Of a stretch of 64,000 nt of DNA, positions 41,472-50,451 are shown one piece after another (within the stretch, counting starts at the first letter, position 1; each line of letters opens with the position of its first letter). The stretch is taken from the NCBI GenBank assembly GCA_934667125.1, contig CAKULF010000008.1, positions 12,016 to 76,015 on the forward strand, given 5' to 3'. Under the pieces are notes generated by a model, which did no database searches, was not told where the DNA came from, and saw only the letters and a program-made list of their open reading frames with translations. A program made the translations under genes and the position numbers. The DNA comes from an uncultured Candidatus Melainabacteria bacterium. Lineage in GTDB: Bacteria; Cyanobacteriota; Vampirovibrionia; Gastranaerophilales; Gastranaerophilaceae.

Positions 41472-43571
41472 CTAAATCCCAGGAAGAGGAGCGCTGTTTT
41501 TTGTCGCTTTCTCGTCGTCATATTCAATCAACTTAGGCTTCGTCGTATCAAACTGTTTTTGCGCTTTAATTGGTTTTGCTTGTTCTTGCTGTTTAATTGG
41601 CACTGTTTCAGTTTGAGTCGGTAGTGGCGCTGTTGTTTTTGTTGATTGCTCTTTTTCGTCCATATCGTCATCAACGGATTCAGTCACATCATCCATCTTG
41701 ATAGGGCTTAAAGTATTTTTTCCGTTGAGTTTTGGATAATCAAACACACTTTTTGGGAAGTTTTGAATTGCGGTTTTCATATATTCTGCAAAAATTCGAG
41801 CAGGAAGCGAACCGCCTGTTATCCCAGGGAGTTTTGTGTTGTTGTCGTTTCCAATCCAAACTCCTGTAACGATATCGGGAGTAAAGCCCACAAACCATGC
41901 GTCACGGTAATCGTTTGTTGTACCTGTTTTTCCTGCGATATTTTGAGCAATATTAGCAGCCTTACCTGTGCCGATTTCAACAACTTTTCTTAACATATAA
42001 GTCATGCCTGCTGCTGTTTCAAAGTTGATTACTTTAACAATTTTTGGACCTGAATTTTCATAGATTGTTATTCCTCTTGAGTTTTCAACTCTTTCAACTG
42101 AATAAGGGCGAACTCTGAAACCTCCGTTTGCAAAAGCGCCGTATGCAACAACCATATCATATAATTTTACGCCGTTTGAGCCTAAAGCGATTGTCATATC
42201 GTTTGCAAGAGGGGTTGAAATACCCATTTCTCTAGCAGTTTGAATAACTGCGTCTACTCCTGTTTTTTTAATTAAGCGAACAGCAGCAACGTTTGAAGAT
42301 ATTGCAAGTGCTTGCCAAATGGTGATTTTGCCACGATATTTTTTGCCATAGTTTTTAGGCGACCAATCTTTAAATGTTAAAGGCGTATCTTCAATTGTAT
42401 CATCAACATTTACCCCTTGTTGAAGCGCTGTAGCATATACAAACGGTTTAAATGATGAACCCGATGGGCGGATAGCCTTTGTAACCCTGTCATATTGGCT
42501 TTGTTCATAGTTTTTCCCGCCTATGTAGGCATAAATTCTTCCTGTTGCAGGAGAAAACGAGAATAAAGCAACTTGATTAGCAGGATTTTTCAAGCCTGCA
42601 CGCTCTAATTGTGCTACAGCAGCAGTTTGAGCGGTGTTTTGAGATTTGTAATCAAGTGTTGTATAAATTTTCAAACCGCCTTGAGAAATTTCTTGTTCTT
42701 CAAAACCTATATTTTTCAATTCATTTAAAACAAAATCTATGAAATATGGAGCTTTGTTGTATGAATATATTCTTGGCTTATTTGATAGATGGAGTCCCTC
42801 CTTTTGAGCAGCTTCCATCTGTTCAAGTGTAATAAATTTGTTGCGATACATTCTTTTTAGAACTTGATTACGTCTTTTTAAGCCTGCCTTTTTATTGTTG
42901 AAAGGCGAATATATAGATGGAGCTTGCGGCAAACCTGCGATTAGCGCTTGTTCTGCTAGTGTTAATTTTGATAAGTCTTTATCGAAAAATGTTTTAGCAG
43001 CAGACGATACACCATAAACTCCTGAGCCTAAATATACAGAATTTAAGTACATTTCAAGGATTTCGTCTTTTGAAATTGTCTTTTCAATTCTGTGAGCTAT
43101 GATTAATTCTTTAATTTTTCTATCAAAAGTTCTTTCGTTTGATAAGAACAAAATTCTTGCAAGCTGCTGAGTGATTGTTGAAGCACCTTGTTTAACTTGT
43201 CCTGATGAAACGTTTGCAATAGTGGATCTTACCATGCCAAGAGTATCAAAACCTCTGTGATGATAGAAGTTTTTGTCTTCCGTTGCTATGATTGCATCTT
43301 TAAGATGTTGCGGAATTTTATCTATTGAAACTTTTTCAAACTTAAAAGCAGTGAAAGTTTTGATTACTTCGCCGTTTGAAGAATATATAGTTGTAACAGG
43401 ATTTGGCTTTATATCTTCAAAATTTGATATAGGTGGCAAACTCGCTAAATATATATTAAATGCAGCTATGGCAGCAAGAACTGCTGATATTCCCATTGAA
43501 AAAAGACATAAAAAAACGTTTCTTTTTTTAGGTCCTCTTTGATTAATCCGTTTTCTTCTAACACTATTCAT
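41472..43571 (-). CDS. class A penicillin-binding protein 1A
   Basis: Bifunctional peptidoglycan synthase, 699 aa, with a short cytoplasmic tail and one membrane helix (~22-45). The glycosyltransferase (GT51) domain shows IATEDKNFYHHRGFD with the catalytic Glu, GASTITQQLARILF and LEMYLNSVYLG. The transpeptidase has SSFKPF (SxxK), SSNVAAV (SxN) and KTGTTNDYRDAWF (KTG). The C-terminal ~70 residues are Pro/Lys/Gln-rich. It makes and cross-links the cell wall whose diaminopimelate comes from the dap genes. Confidence 0.95.
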   Translation of the reverse strand: MNSVRRKRINQRGPKKRNVFLCLFSMGISAVLAAIAAFNIYLASLPPISNFEDIKPNPVTTIYSSNGEVIKTFTAFKFEKVSIDKIPQHLKDAIIATEDKNFYHHRGFDTLGMVRSTIANVSSGQVKQGASTITQQLARILFLSNERTFDRKIKELIIAHRIEKTISKDEILEMYLNSVYLGSGVYGVSSAAKTFFDKDLSKLTLAEQALIAGLPQAPSIYSPFNNKKAGLKRRNQVLKRMYRNKFITLEQMEAAQKEGLHLSNKPRIYSYNKAPYFIDFVLNELKNIGFEEQEISQGGLKIYTTLDYKSQNTAQTAAVAQLERAGLKNPANQVALFSFSPATGRIYAYIGGKNYEQSQYDRVTKAIRPSGSSFKPFVYATALQQGVNVDDTIEDTPLTFKDWSPKNYGKKYRGKITIWQALAISSNVAAVRLIKKTGVDAVIQTAREMGISTPLANDMTIALGSNGVKLYDMVVAYGAFANGGFRVRPYSVERVENSRGITIYENSGPKIVKVINFETAAGMTYMLRKVVEIGTGKAANIAQNIAGKTGTTNDYRDAWFVGFTPDIVTGVWIGNDNNTKLPGITGGSLPARIFAEYMKTAIQNFPKSVFDYPKLNGKNTLSPIKMDDVTESVDDDMDEKEQSTKTTAPLPTQTETVPIKQQEQAKPIKAQKQFDTTKPKLIEYDDEKATKNSAPLPGI

Positions 43572-43621
43572 AGCATTATTCTATAGTAAAAATTAAAACA
43601 TGCCAATAAAGTTAATAAATG

Positions 43622-44491
43622 TTAATTATTTTCGTAATAAATCGTGTAGCTATCTTTAGAGCTGATTTTGGCATGCCCGCCATGAATTGGAACAAAAACA
43701 AAACCTGCAACATATAAAACGGCATTTCCTGCTTGATATAATGGATATACCCAAATTGCTCTATTAGCGCCGGTTTTGGAGATATGTCCATGGAGTTTTA
43801 TAGAAGGATTTTCTTTCAGATAAAAATTATCAACAACTAAAACCTCAGGAACTCCCATTTTATCTGAAGCTGAAATGGTTTCAATTCTTCCTTGTATGAT
43901 TGTTCCTTTTTTGTATAAAATATTACCTATTTTAAAGTCTTTAGTGCTTTCAAAGGATAATATATCGCCTTCTAGGATTTTATTATCAACCTTAAAGTCG
44001 CTAGCAATTTTAATTTGAACGGGAATTTCTTTTTTTGTGAAGTCATAATGATTTTTTGCTTTTACAATCATGACTTTTTTATTTTGTTCTTGAATTTTAT
44101 TATCTAATTCATCCGATATTTTTTCTTTTTGTTTTCTTTCAAGTTTTGTTGCTCTAAGGCTAAAGCCGTTGTTTTTTGGGGTTGCTTCAATTAATTCATC
44201 AACAATCGGAGTGGAATTTTTTTGCGCTTTTGGAATATCTCTGATAAACAAATTATCAGATGACAATAATTCGTCTTCTATTGGCGGAAGAAGCGGTTTT
44301 CTTTTTTTAATTTTTGGAGTCGCCTCTTTAATTTTTTCTTCTTGTTTTAGAGCTTGAAGCGACGGTTTAACAACTTTAGAAACTTTTTTAGTTGGTTTTT
44401 TATAGCTTTTTTTAGTTGTGCCAAAAGTCATGCCTGTTAAATTGAACAAAGCAAGTGAGGTTATTAAAAATAGCGATAAAAACTTTTTCAT
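43622..44491 (-). CDS. hypothetical exported protein
   Basis: 289 aa with a signal peptide (1-24, ending GMTFG). A Lys/Pro-rich linker (~25-110) is followed by a C-terminal beta-rich domain (~150-289) containing LSFESTKDFKIGNILYKKGT and IQGRIETISASD, similar in feel to TrbI-like or envelope-anchoring domains. No cysteine pair or catalytic motif. It starts one base after the M48-like gene ends, so the two form an operon and may act together in the envelope (inference). Confidence 0.6.
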   Translation of the reverse strand: MKKFLSLFLITSLALFNLTGMTFGTTKKSYKKPTKKVSKVVKPSLQALKQEEKIKEATPKIKKRKPLLPPIEDELLSSDNLFIRDIPKAQKNSTPIVDELIEATPKNNGFSLRATKLERKQKEKISDELDNKIQEQNKKVMIVKAKNHYDFTKKEIPVQIKIASDFKVDNKILEGDILSFESTKDFKIGNILYKKGTIIQGRIETISASDKMGVPEVLVVDNFYLKENPSIKLHGHISKTGANRAIWVYPLYQAGNAVLYVAGFVFVPIHGGHAKISSKDSYTIYYENN

Positions 44492-44492
44492 A

Positions 44493-45194
44493 TTAATATT
44501 TATAATTTACATCTTTTGTTGAATTTTTTTCAATTTTTTCCAAGAATAACATTCTGTTTGTTCTTGAGGTTAATAAGAAATTTTGATAGTAGATATTGTT
44601 TGCATATTCGTTTTCAGCCAAGATTGACGGGTATTTTGTATAGATATATTCATAAATTTTCATCATTCTTCTTGAAATTAAAGTGTGATTTGAAAAGACA
44701 TCATATCTATACTGTTTTGAAATTTTATTTAAAATAACTATCATTGCTAATGGGTTATAACCTGCGTTAACCATATAATCCACAGCTTGTTTATCTGCTT
44801 TTAAATCATATTTATTTGGCGCAACCCAATAATTTAATATTGAAATATAACCTCTAAATACTCCTTGATAGCTATCCACGCCGTGAGCAATTTGGTGTGA
44901 TAAAATTCCTGCTAATTCATCTTCGCTTGATAAAAACGGAATTATAGACGGTTTTACCCAAATTGTTCTATTGACAGAGCTAACATCAGCCCAAGTATCT
45001 CTTGTATAGACTCTATTTATTGCAAGAAAAATAAAACGATGTTCAATTCTGCTTGAATTTAATAAATTAAAACCGACTTCGTTCATTTTTTCTTGTAAGT
45101 CGTTTGTTGTTTTAACATTCCAATCTGCAAAAGTTGGCGTCATTAACATTATATTAACTATTAAACTTATCGTAATAAAAATTTTTTTAAACAT
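44493..45194 (-). CDS. exported M48-like protein, catalytic Glu replaced
   Basis: Signal peptide (1-~24). The M48 core ELAGILSHQIAHGVDSYQG has both zinc histidines (H100, H104) but the catalytic Glu of HExxH is Gln101, and the third ligand position of ExxAD is Asp130 (DLKAD). The following VDYMVNAGYNPLAMIVILNK matches the paralogue at 4507 closely. An E-to-Q change normally abolishes hydrolysis, so this looks like a zinc-binding pseudopeptidase or a scaffold (inference). Genes for both paralogues are complete, not frameshifted. Confidence 0.75.
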   Translation of the reverse strand: MFKKIFITISLIVNIMLMTPTFADWNVKTTNDLQEKMNEVGFNLLNSSRIEHRFIFLAINRVYTRDTWADVSSVNRTIWVKPSIIPFLSSEDELAGILSHQIAHGVDSYQGVFRGYISILNYWVAPNKYDLKADKQAVDYMVNAGYNPLAMIVILNKISKQYRYDVFSNHTLISRRMMKIYEYIYTKYPSILAENEYANNIYYQNFLLTSRTNRMLFLEKIEKNSTKDVNYKY

Positions 45195-45356
45195 CGTTTT
45201 TCCTATTTATTTAACTATCCAAAAAAATAATATTACAAAAAAATATTTTTTTACATTGTAGTTTTAGATAATGTTAAGAATTAGCATATAATTTTTTTTA
45301 TATTATACTTGAGCATGTTTTAAAAAAAACATTACGATTTAGTTTTTAGGAAAAGT

Positions 45357-46004
45357 ATGGAAAATATTACAAAAATATATACCGATTTTGACGGCACAAT
45401 CACTAAACATGACGCTGTTAACAGATTTTTTGAATTGTATGCGGATAAAAAATGGGAAGAATATGAAGCTCTTTGGGTTGATGGCAAAATTTCTTCAAGA
45501 GAAAATGCTATTAAACAAGTGGCACTTATAAGACCAATGGATAAATCTGTTCTTGAAAATTATATTAATAATATAGAAATTGATGAAACATTTCTTGATT
45601 TTTATAAAGAAATCAACGCTAGAGGGATAGAACTCGTTATACTTTCGGATGGATTTGATTTATTTATTAAAGAAACTTTAAGAAGATTGGGAATAGAAAA
45701 TGTAAAATTTTTTGCAAATCATTTAATATTTAAAGACAATAAATTTTCAATCGAATTTCCATATTATACAGATAAATGTTTGAAAAAATCGGGCAACTGC
45801 AAATGCGCACAAATAAAAGAAAAGGACTTTGTTTATATTGGTGATGGAACGAGTGATTTGTGTGTTGCAAAAAAAGCAAAAATTTTATTTGCTTCAAAAT
45901 ATTTAGATAAATATTGTTACAATCATAATATAAATCATATTTCATTTAATTCTTTTGGTGATATACTAGAAAACATAAAAAACGAAAATTATAAAAATTT
46001 ATAA
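45357..46004 (+). CDS. HAD-family phosphatase, MtnX-like
   Basis: 215 aa. IYTDFDGTITKHDAV carries the DxDGT nucleophile motif, LVILSDGFDLFIKETLRRLG motif II, and KDFVYIGDGTSDLCVAKKA motifs III/IV. It resembles MtnX/SerB-like subclass phosphatases of small phosphorylated metabolites; cysteines near 142-150 (SGNCKCAQI) are not catalytic. First gene of a run with the aminotransferase. The substrate is unclear, and methionine salvage is only one possibility, since no other mtn gene is in view. Confidence 0.75.
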   Translation: MENITKIYTDFDGTITKHDAVNRFFELYADKKWEEYEALWVDGKISSRENAIKQVALIRPMDKSVLENYINNIEIDETFLDFYKEINARGIELVILSDGFDLFIKETLRRLGIENVKFFANHLIFKDNKFSIEFPYYTDKCLKKSGNCKCAQIKEKDFVYIGDGTSDLCVAKKAKILFASKYLDKYCYNHNINHISFNSFGDILENIKNENYKNL

Positions 46005-46028
46005 AATAATAAATGGGGATAAGAAAAT

Positions 46029-47426
46029 ATGCAAACAATGGTTAATATGAACACTATTTCAGATGAAGAAATGTTGGCAATTGATAGCGAATATTGTTCA
46101 CATGGTGACACTATCCACTATGACGAAGTGCCTGTTATATTTAGAGATTGCGAAGGCACGTTTATGTATAATACCGAAGGCACTCCATATTTAGACTTAC
46201 AAATGTGGTTTGCTTCTTGTAATCTTGGTTATAAAAACAAAATGGTTACAGACGCTGTTATCGATCAAATCAATACCATGCCTCAAATCGGTTCAAGATG
46301 GTTATATGATTATAAAGCATTATTATCTGAAAAAATTGCAAAATCTATTATAGATAGATTTGGTGTTAAAGGTAGAGTTCATTTTAACGTTGGCGGTTCT
46401 CAAGCTGTTGAAGACGCTATAAAATTGGTTAGAAAAAACACTAAAAAAGAAAGAATGTTCTCATTCTTTGGTGCATACCACGGAAGAACAATCGGTTCTG
46501 CTACTATGACATCAGGTTATAGATACAGAGAACCATTTGGACATTTTTCAGATGTTGCGCATTTTGTTCCTTATCCATATTGTTATCGTTGTCCTTATGG
46601 TCAAAAATGCGACAGTTGCAACTATTATTGCGTTCAACAATTAAGAAGAGAATTTGAAGACGGATGTTCAGGTTTATATAATCCAAAAACAAAACAATCC
46701 GAATGCGGCGCATTCTTCGTTGAGCCTGCTCAAGGCAGCGGCGGATATATTGTTCCGCCAAAAGGATATTTCAAAGAATTAAAGAAAGTTTTGGACGATT
46801 TTGGTGTTCTATTTGTTGATGATGAAATCCAAATGGGTATGTTCAGAACGGGTAAACTTTGGGCAATTGAACACTTTGATGTTAAGCCTGATGTTATGAT
46901 ATTCTCTAAATCTTTAACAAATGGTATGAATCCTCTAAGCGGCATGTGGGCTAAAGAAGAATTAATCAATCCGACAGTATGGCCTGCAGGCAGCACACAT
47001 TCTACATTCTGTAATAACCCAATCGGAACAAGAGCAGGATACACTGTTGTCAATTATATGGAAGAAAACAGAGAAGAATTAGAAAAATCAATCGCTGCTA
47101 AAGGAAAATATTTCTTAGAAGGCTTAAAATATTTAGAAAAGAAACATAAACGAATAGGAACAGTTGATGGGCTTGGTTTGGCTCTTAGAATTGAATGTGT
47201 AACAGAAGATGGCTACACTCCGGATCCAAAACTATTAAATGATGTTGTAAAAGGCGGTTTAAAGGGTGACCTTACATATAACGGCAAAAAATGCGGTATC
47301 ATCTTGAATACAGGCGCACACTATAAAAACAGCATTACATTAGTTCCGCCGATTACAATTTCTTATGAAGAAATTGATATGGCAGTTGAATTGATTGACC
47401 AATTATTCACGAGGTTCTCAAATTGA
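46029..47426 (+). CDS. class III PLP-dependent aminotransferase
   Basis: 465 aa. FNVGGSQAVEDAIKLVRK, GAYHGRTIGSATMTSGY and FVDDEIQMGMFRTGKLW (Asp for PLP N1) with MIFSKSLTNGMNPLSGMWA (Schiff-base Lys) define the 4-aminobutyrate/ornithine-type fold. A Cys-rich insert (C185, C188, C194, C197, C201 in PYCYRCPYGQKC...) could bind metal and is known in a subset of this family. The substrate is probably an omega-amino or amino-acid donor. Its stop overlaps the downstream hydrolase start. Confidence 0.85.
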   Translation: MQTMVNMNTISDEEMLAIDSEYCSHGDTIHYDEVPVIFRDCEGTFMYNTEGTPYLDLQMWFASCNLGYKNKMVTDAVIDQINTMPQIGSRWLYDYKALLSEKIAKSIIDRFGVKGRVHFNVGGSQAVEDAIKLVRKNTKKERMFSFFGAYHGRTIGSATMTSGYRYREPFGHFSDVAHFVPYPYCYRCPYGQKCDSCNYYCVQQLRREFEDGCSGLYNPKTKQSECGAFFVEPAQGSGGYIVPPKGYFKELKKVLDDFGVLFVDDEIQMGMFRTGKLWAIEHFDVKPDVMIFSKSLTNGMNPLSGMWAKEELINPTVWPAGSTHSTFCNNPIGTRAGYTVVNYMEENREELEKSIAAKGKYFLEGLKYLEKKHKRIGTVDGLGLALRIECVTEDGYTPDPKLLNDVVKGGLKGDLTYNGKKCGIILNTGAHYKNSITLVPPITISYEEIDMAVELIDQLFTRFSN

Positions 47427-48277
47427 GTAGCAATACCCGAGGGATAGATTTTGAATTAATACATTCAAAAGATGACGGAGAAAATCTCGACAAGAAAGCT
47501 GTCTTGTTGTTCCACGGATTAACAGGCAGTCCTTTTGAGATGAAAAAATATGGCATGTTTTTACACAAACTTGGTTATGATGTTTTTTGCTATTCTTTTC
47601 CGGGGCATGGGGATAGAATAGATGAAATTCGTGATACAACTTATCTTGATTGGTGTAATTTAGCTCAAGAAAAATATAATAAATTGAGAAAACAATACGA
47701 TAAATTTTTCTTGTCTGGTTTGTGTTTGGGCGCTGCCGTTGCGTTGTATTTGGCTCAAAGAAATGATGATATTGATGGAATAATTTCTCTTTCAACAACA
47801 TTGTTTTTAGATGGTTTTTCAATGCCAAAAATTAAATTTATGATGCCGCTTGCGCTAAATACAATATTCAGATATCTGTACACTTTTCCTGAAGATGATT
47901 GTTTGGGAATTAAAAACGAACTGACAAGGCAATCTTTAGCAAAAATCATGTCTAAAACAACAGTGGGGATGGATAATTATCCTTTGTGCTGTGTGTATGA
48001 GCTGTTAAAATTATCAAAAGCAGTAAGAAAAGATTTGGATAAAATTAATGCACCAATTCTTTTAATTCATTCTGTTTTAGATAATCTAACAAGTCCAAAA
48101 AGCGCTCATATTGTGTATGACAATGTTTCATCAAAAGTGAAAAAATATATCGAATTAAATGATAGTTATCATATGGTTTTGTATGATAACGAGAAAAAAT
48201 TTGTAATGGAAAATGTTGAAAAATTTATAAGAGAAATTCTTAATTTAACGAAAGAAAAGGAATTAGTTAAGCTATGA
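47423..48277 (+). CDS. alpha/beta hydrolase with cysteine nucleophile
   Basis: 284 aa. FHGLTGSPFEM is the oxyanion loop. The nucleophile elbow reads G99-L-C101-L-G103 instead of GxSxG, so the nucleophile is Cys, as in dienelactone hydrolases. Candidate Asp220 (HSVLDNLTS) and His250 (SYHMVLYDN) complete a Cys-Asp-His triad. Otherwise it is like carboxylesterase/monoacylglycerol-lipase proteins. The start is TTG overlapping the aminotransferase stop as TTGA, with GAGG upstream, so the two are coupled. Confidence 0.78.
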   Translation: MSSNTRGIDFELIHSKDDGENLDKKAVLLFHGLTGSPFEMKKYGMFLHKLGYDVFCYSFPGHGDRIDEIRDTTYLDWCNLAQEKYNKLRKQYDKFFLSGLCLGAAVALYLAQRNDDIDGIISLSTTLFLDGFSMPKIKFMMPLALNTIFRYLYTFPEDDCLGIKNELTRQSLAKIMSKTTVGMDNYPLCCVYELLKLSKAVRKDLDKINAPILLIHSVLDNLTSPKSAHIVYDNVSSKVKKYIELNDSYHMVLYDNEKKFVMENVEKFIREILNLTKEKELVKL

Positions 48278-48615
48278 ATTCTTTAAGGTTGATAGTTTTA
48301 TTTATAAATGTTTTGCTTATAGTTCTTTTTATAAGCGATTATTTTATTGTAAAAACAGAACAAATTAAGCCGAAAATCAAGGCGAATATGGGCGCAATTG
48401 TCACTTTTACGTTTTTATTATATTTGGTTACAATTTTTGCTCTATCGATTTTTGGAGCTTTGGTTTTAAAAAATGTTCAATATGTTCTTTTGTTGGCTTT
48501 TGTTGTCGTTCCTTTTATAATCGGATATTTTGCAACATATAAGAAGCTTGGAATGTATTTTCTATTGCAATTATGCGCATTTATTTTAAGTCTGTTGTTG
48601 GTTTATAGGATTTAG
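48274..48615 (+). CDS. small membrane protein, three to four helices
   Basis: 113 aa, almost entirely hydrophobic: helices at ~5-22, ~35-60, ~65-85 and ~90-112. ATGA overlap with the hydrolase gene. No known family recognised; likely an inner-membrane protein co-expressed with the hydrolase. Confidence 0.6.
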   Translation: MNSLRLIVLFINVLLIVLFISDYFIVKTEQIKPKIKANMGAIVTFTFLLYLVTIFALSIFGALVLKNVQYVLLLAFVVVPFIIGYFATYKKLGMYFLLQLCAFILSLLLVYRI

Positions 48616-48617
48616 TC

Positions 48618-49277
48618 ATGAAGCTAAAATACTTGGGGCATAGTGCTTTTGAAATATCAATTTTAGATTATAAAATCTTAATTGATCCGTTTTTGATTAA
48701 ATGTCCTGATTATGATTATTCTAAAACAACGGATATCTTCGTAACACACGGGCATGGCGACCATTTGGGCGACAGCATTAAAATATCAAAAGAAACAAAT
48801 GCAACAATAACGGGTGTTTTTGAATTAGCAAATTATTGCGCTGAATTTGGCGCAAAAACAAGAGATATCTCGCTTGGCGGATGGATTAATTATCCTTGGG
48901 GAAGAGTTATAGCAGTTTTTGCAACTCATTCCAGTTCTTTTGAACATAGGTATTTAGGCGCACCTGTCGGCTATATTTTTGATATTGATGGTATAAAAAT
49001 ATATCATAGCGGCGATACGGGATTGAATTATGAAATGAAATTAATCGGTGAATTGTATGCGCCTGATTATAGTTTACTTCCAATTGGTGGTAATTATACT
49101 ATGGATATTGAACATTGCGCTATTGCTTCAAAATTTTTAAAAACGAAAAATGTTATACCAATGCACTATAATACGTTTGATGTTATAGAAGTTGATGTTT
49201 CTGATTTTGAAAAATCGATTAAAGGAATTGGGCTAAATCCTATTGTTTTAGATATTAATCAAGAAATTGAAATATAA
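48618..49277 (+). CDS. metal-dependent hydrolase, UPF0173 (MBL fold)
   Basis: 219 aa. FVTHGHGDHLGDSIKI is the HxHxDH zinc motif; FATHSSSFEHRYLGAPVGY, YHSGDTGLNYEMKL and VIPMHYNTFDVI supply the other ligands. A complete, typical UPF0173/YtkL protein. Its substrate is not established for the family. Last gene of the 45357-49277 run. Confidence 0.88.
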   Translation: MKLKYLGHSAFEISILDYKILIDPFLIKCPDYDYSKTTDIFVTHGHGDHLGDSIKISKETNATITGVFELANYCAEFGAKTRDISLGGWINYPWGRVIAVFATHSSSFEHRYLGAPVGYIFDIDGIKIYHSGDTGLNYEMKLIGELYAPDYSLLPIGGNYTMDIEHCAIASKFLKTKNVIPMHYNTFDVIEVDVSDFEKSIKGIGLNPIVLDINQEIEI

Positions 49278-49296
49278 TTTATAATAATTAAAATTA

Positions 49297-49322
49297 AAAA
49301 AGCGCCCGATTTGGACGCTTTT
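49297..49322. terminator. weak bidirectional terminator
   Basis: AAAAGCGCCC / GGACGCTTTT with one mismatch and T tails, between the convergent UPF0173 and rpsR genes. Confidence 0.6.
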
Positions 49323-49348
49323 AAACTCTTTGTTTGAATTTAGATTAA

Positions 49349-49582
49349 TTAGTTTTCAAAAACGTAACCCATTAAACCGGATTCACGAGCTTTTTTAACT
49401 GCGTTTGATAACATTCTTTGATGTTTAGCGCAAGTTCCTGTAATTCTTCTTGGAAGAATTTTACCTGCTTCTGATAAAAATCTTTTTAATTTAGATACAT
49501 CTTTGTAATCTAAAGTATCAATTTTATCATTACAAAAAGCGCAATTTTTTTTCTTTTTTACGTCTTTTAAATCTTTTGCCAT
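49349..49582 (-). CDS. rpsR: 30S ribosomal protein S18
   Basis: 77 aa. KKKKNCAFCNDKIDTLDYKD and the basic ILPRRITGTCAKHQRML block are the S18 core that contacts S6 and 16S rRNA. The unusual N-terminal Cys-x2-Cys (CAFC) is common in non-gammaproteobacterial S18. Last gene of rpsF-ssb-rpsR. Confidence 0.95.
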   Translation of the reverse strand: MAKDLKDVKKKKNCAFCNDKIDTLDYKDVSKLKRFLSEAGKILPRRITGTCAKHQRMLSNAVKKARESGLMGYVFEN

Positions 49583-49660
49583 TTTTTTAAGTTTTCCTTT
49601 TCTAGTTAAACGACCTTGTGGTTATTTTAAGTTTTTGTTTTACTGCACACAGTTAGAAAG

Positions 49661-50059
49661 TTAGAATGGTATTTCATCTTCATCAATTAAATCTTGAGCT
49701 ATTTCATCTTGATTAAATTGAACAACGTTGTCACTTTGACTGCTTGCTGGAGCAATAGCAGCTGAACCATTCATTTTTTCAACATTTGAAGCGCTGATTT
49801 CATAAACCCTTTTATCTTTTCCGTTTGGAAGTTTAAAAGTGTTGATTTGAAGTCTGCCTTCAACAGCTACGTTATCACCTTGAACGATAGTGTTTGCAAC
49901 AGTTTCAGCTAATTGACCAAAAGTTGTAACTCTAATAAGAGTTTCAGCGGCTTTATCGATATTAACAGTGAAACCTGCAATTGCCATATCGTTTTGAGTG
50001 AATCTTTTTTCAGGAGCTTTAGTAACAACTCCTGTTACAAATGCTTTTGCTAATGTCAT
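49661..50059 (-). CDS. ssb: single-stranded DNA-binding protein
   Basis: About 132 aa from the ATG at 50059; a GTG at 50071 with a very close AAAGGA is an alternative, so the start is uncertain. The OB-fold spans ~1-105 (FGQLAETVANTIVQGDNVAVEG and RVYEISASNV). The acidic tail DLIDEDEIPF is the partner-binding tip. It coats ssDNA in replication and repair. Genes either side are rpsF and rpsR, the standard bacterial order. Confidence 0.93.
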   Translation of the reverse strand: MTLAKAFVTGVVTKAPEKRFTQNDMAIAGFTVNIDKAAETLIRVTTFGQLAETVANTIVQGDNVAVEGRLQINTFKLPNGKDKRVYEISASNVEKMNGSAAIAPASSQSDNVVQFNQDEIAQDLIDEDEIPF

Positions 50060-50063
50060 ATTT

Positions 50064-50354
50064 TTATGCACATTCCTTTGTTGTAAACATCATACGAATT
50101 ACAGAATCGTTTAATTTTAATTGTCTTTTTAATTCAACGATTTTATCAGCAGGAACGCTAACAACTTGGTTAACCATAAATCCGTCAACAAAACCTGCTA
50201 CTTCGTAAGCTAATTTTTTTCTGCCCATTTTGTCTGTAGATTCAACACTTCCGCCTAAGTTTTTAACAATTTCTTCAACTCTTGCTACAACTTTATCAGC
50301 TTCATCTGAATCTAAGTTAGGTTTGATTATTGTAAATAAATCGTATTTTTTCAT
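50064..50354 (-). CDS. rpsF: 30S ribosomal protein S6
   Basis: 96 aa. YDLFTIIKPNLDSDEADKVV and RKLAYEVAGFVDGFMV are S6 signatures. First gene of the operon, with GGAGAAG before its ATG and a TATAAT-like -10 (50373-50378) just upstream. Confidence 0.95.
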   Translation of the reverse strand: MKKYDLFTIIKPNLDSDEADKVVARVEEIVKNLGGSVESTDKMGRKKLAYEVAGFVDGFMVNQVVSVPADKIVELKRQLKLNDSVIRMMFTTKECA

Positions 50355-50372
50355 TTCTTCTCCTTTGTAGTG

Positions 50373-50378
50373 ATTATA
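50373..50378 (-). promoter_or_regulatory. candidate -10 box for rpsF-ssb-rpsR
   Basis: TATAAT on the minus strand, about 19 bases before the rpsF start. The -35 is weak (TTTATG at the right distance). Confidence 0.4.
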
Positions 50379-50451
50379 ATATACTCAAAAAGTACCATAA
50401 ACACACATTTAAAACAAGAAAAATTATATTAATAATTGTTAAGATTGGGTT

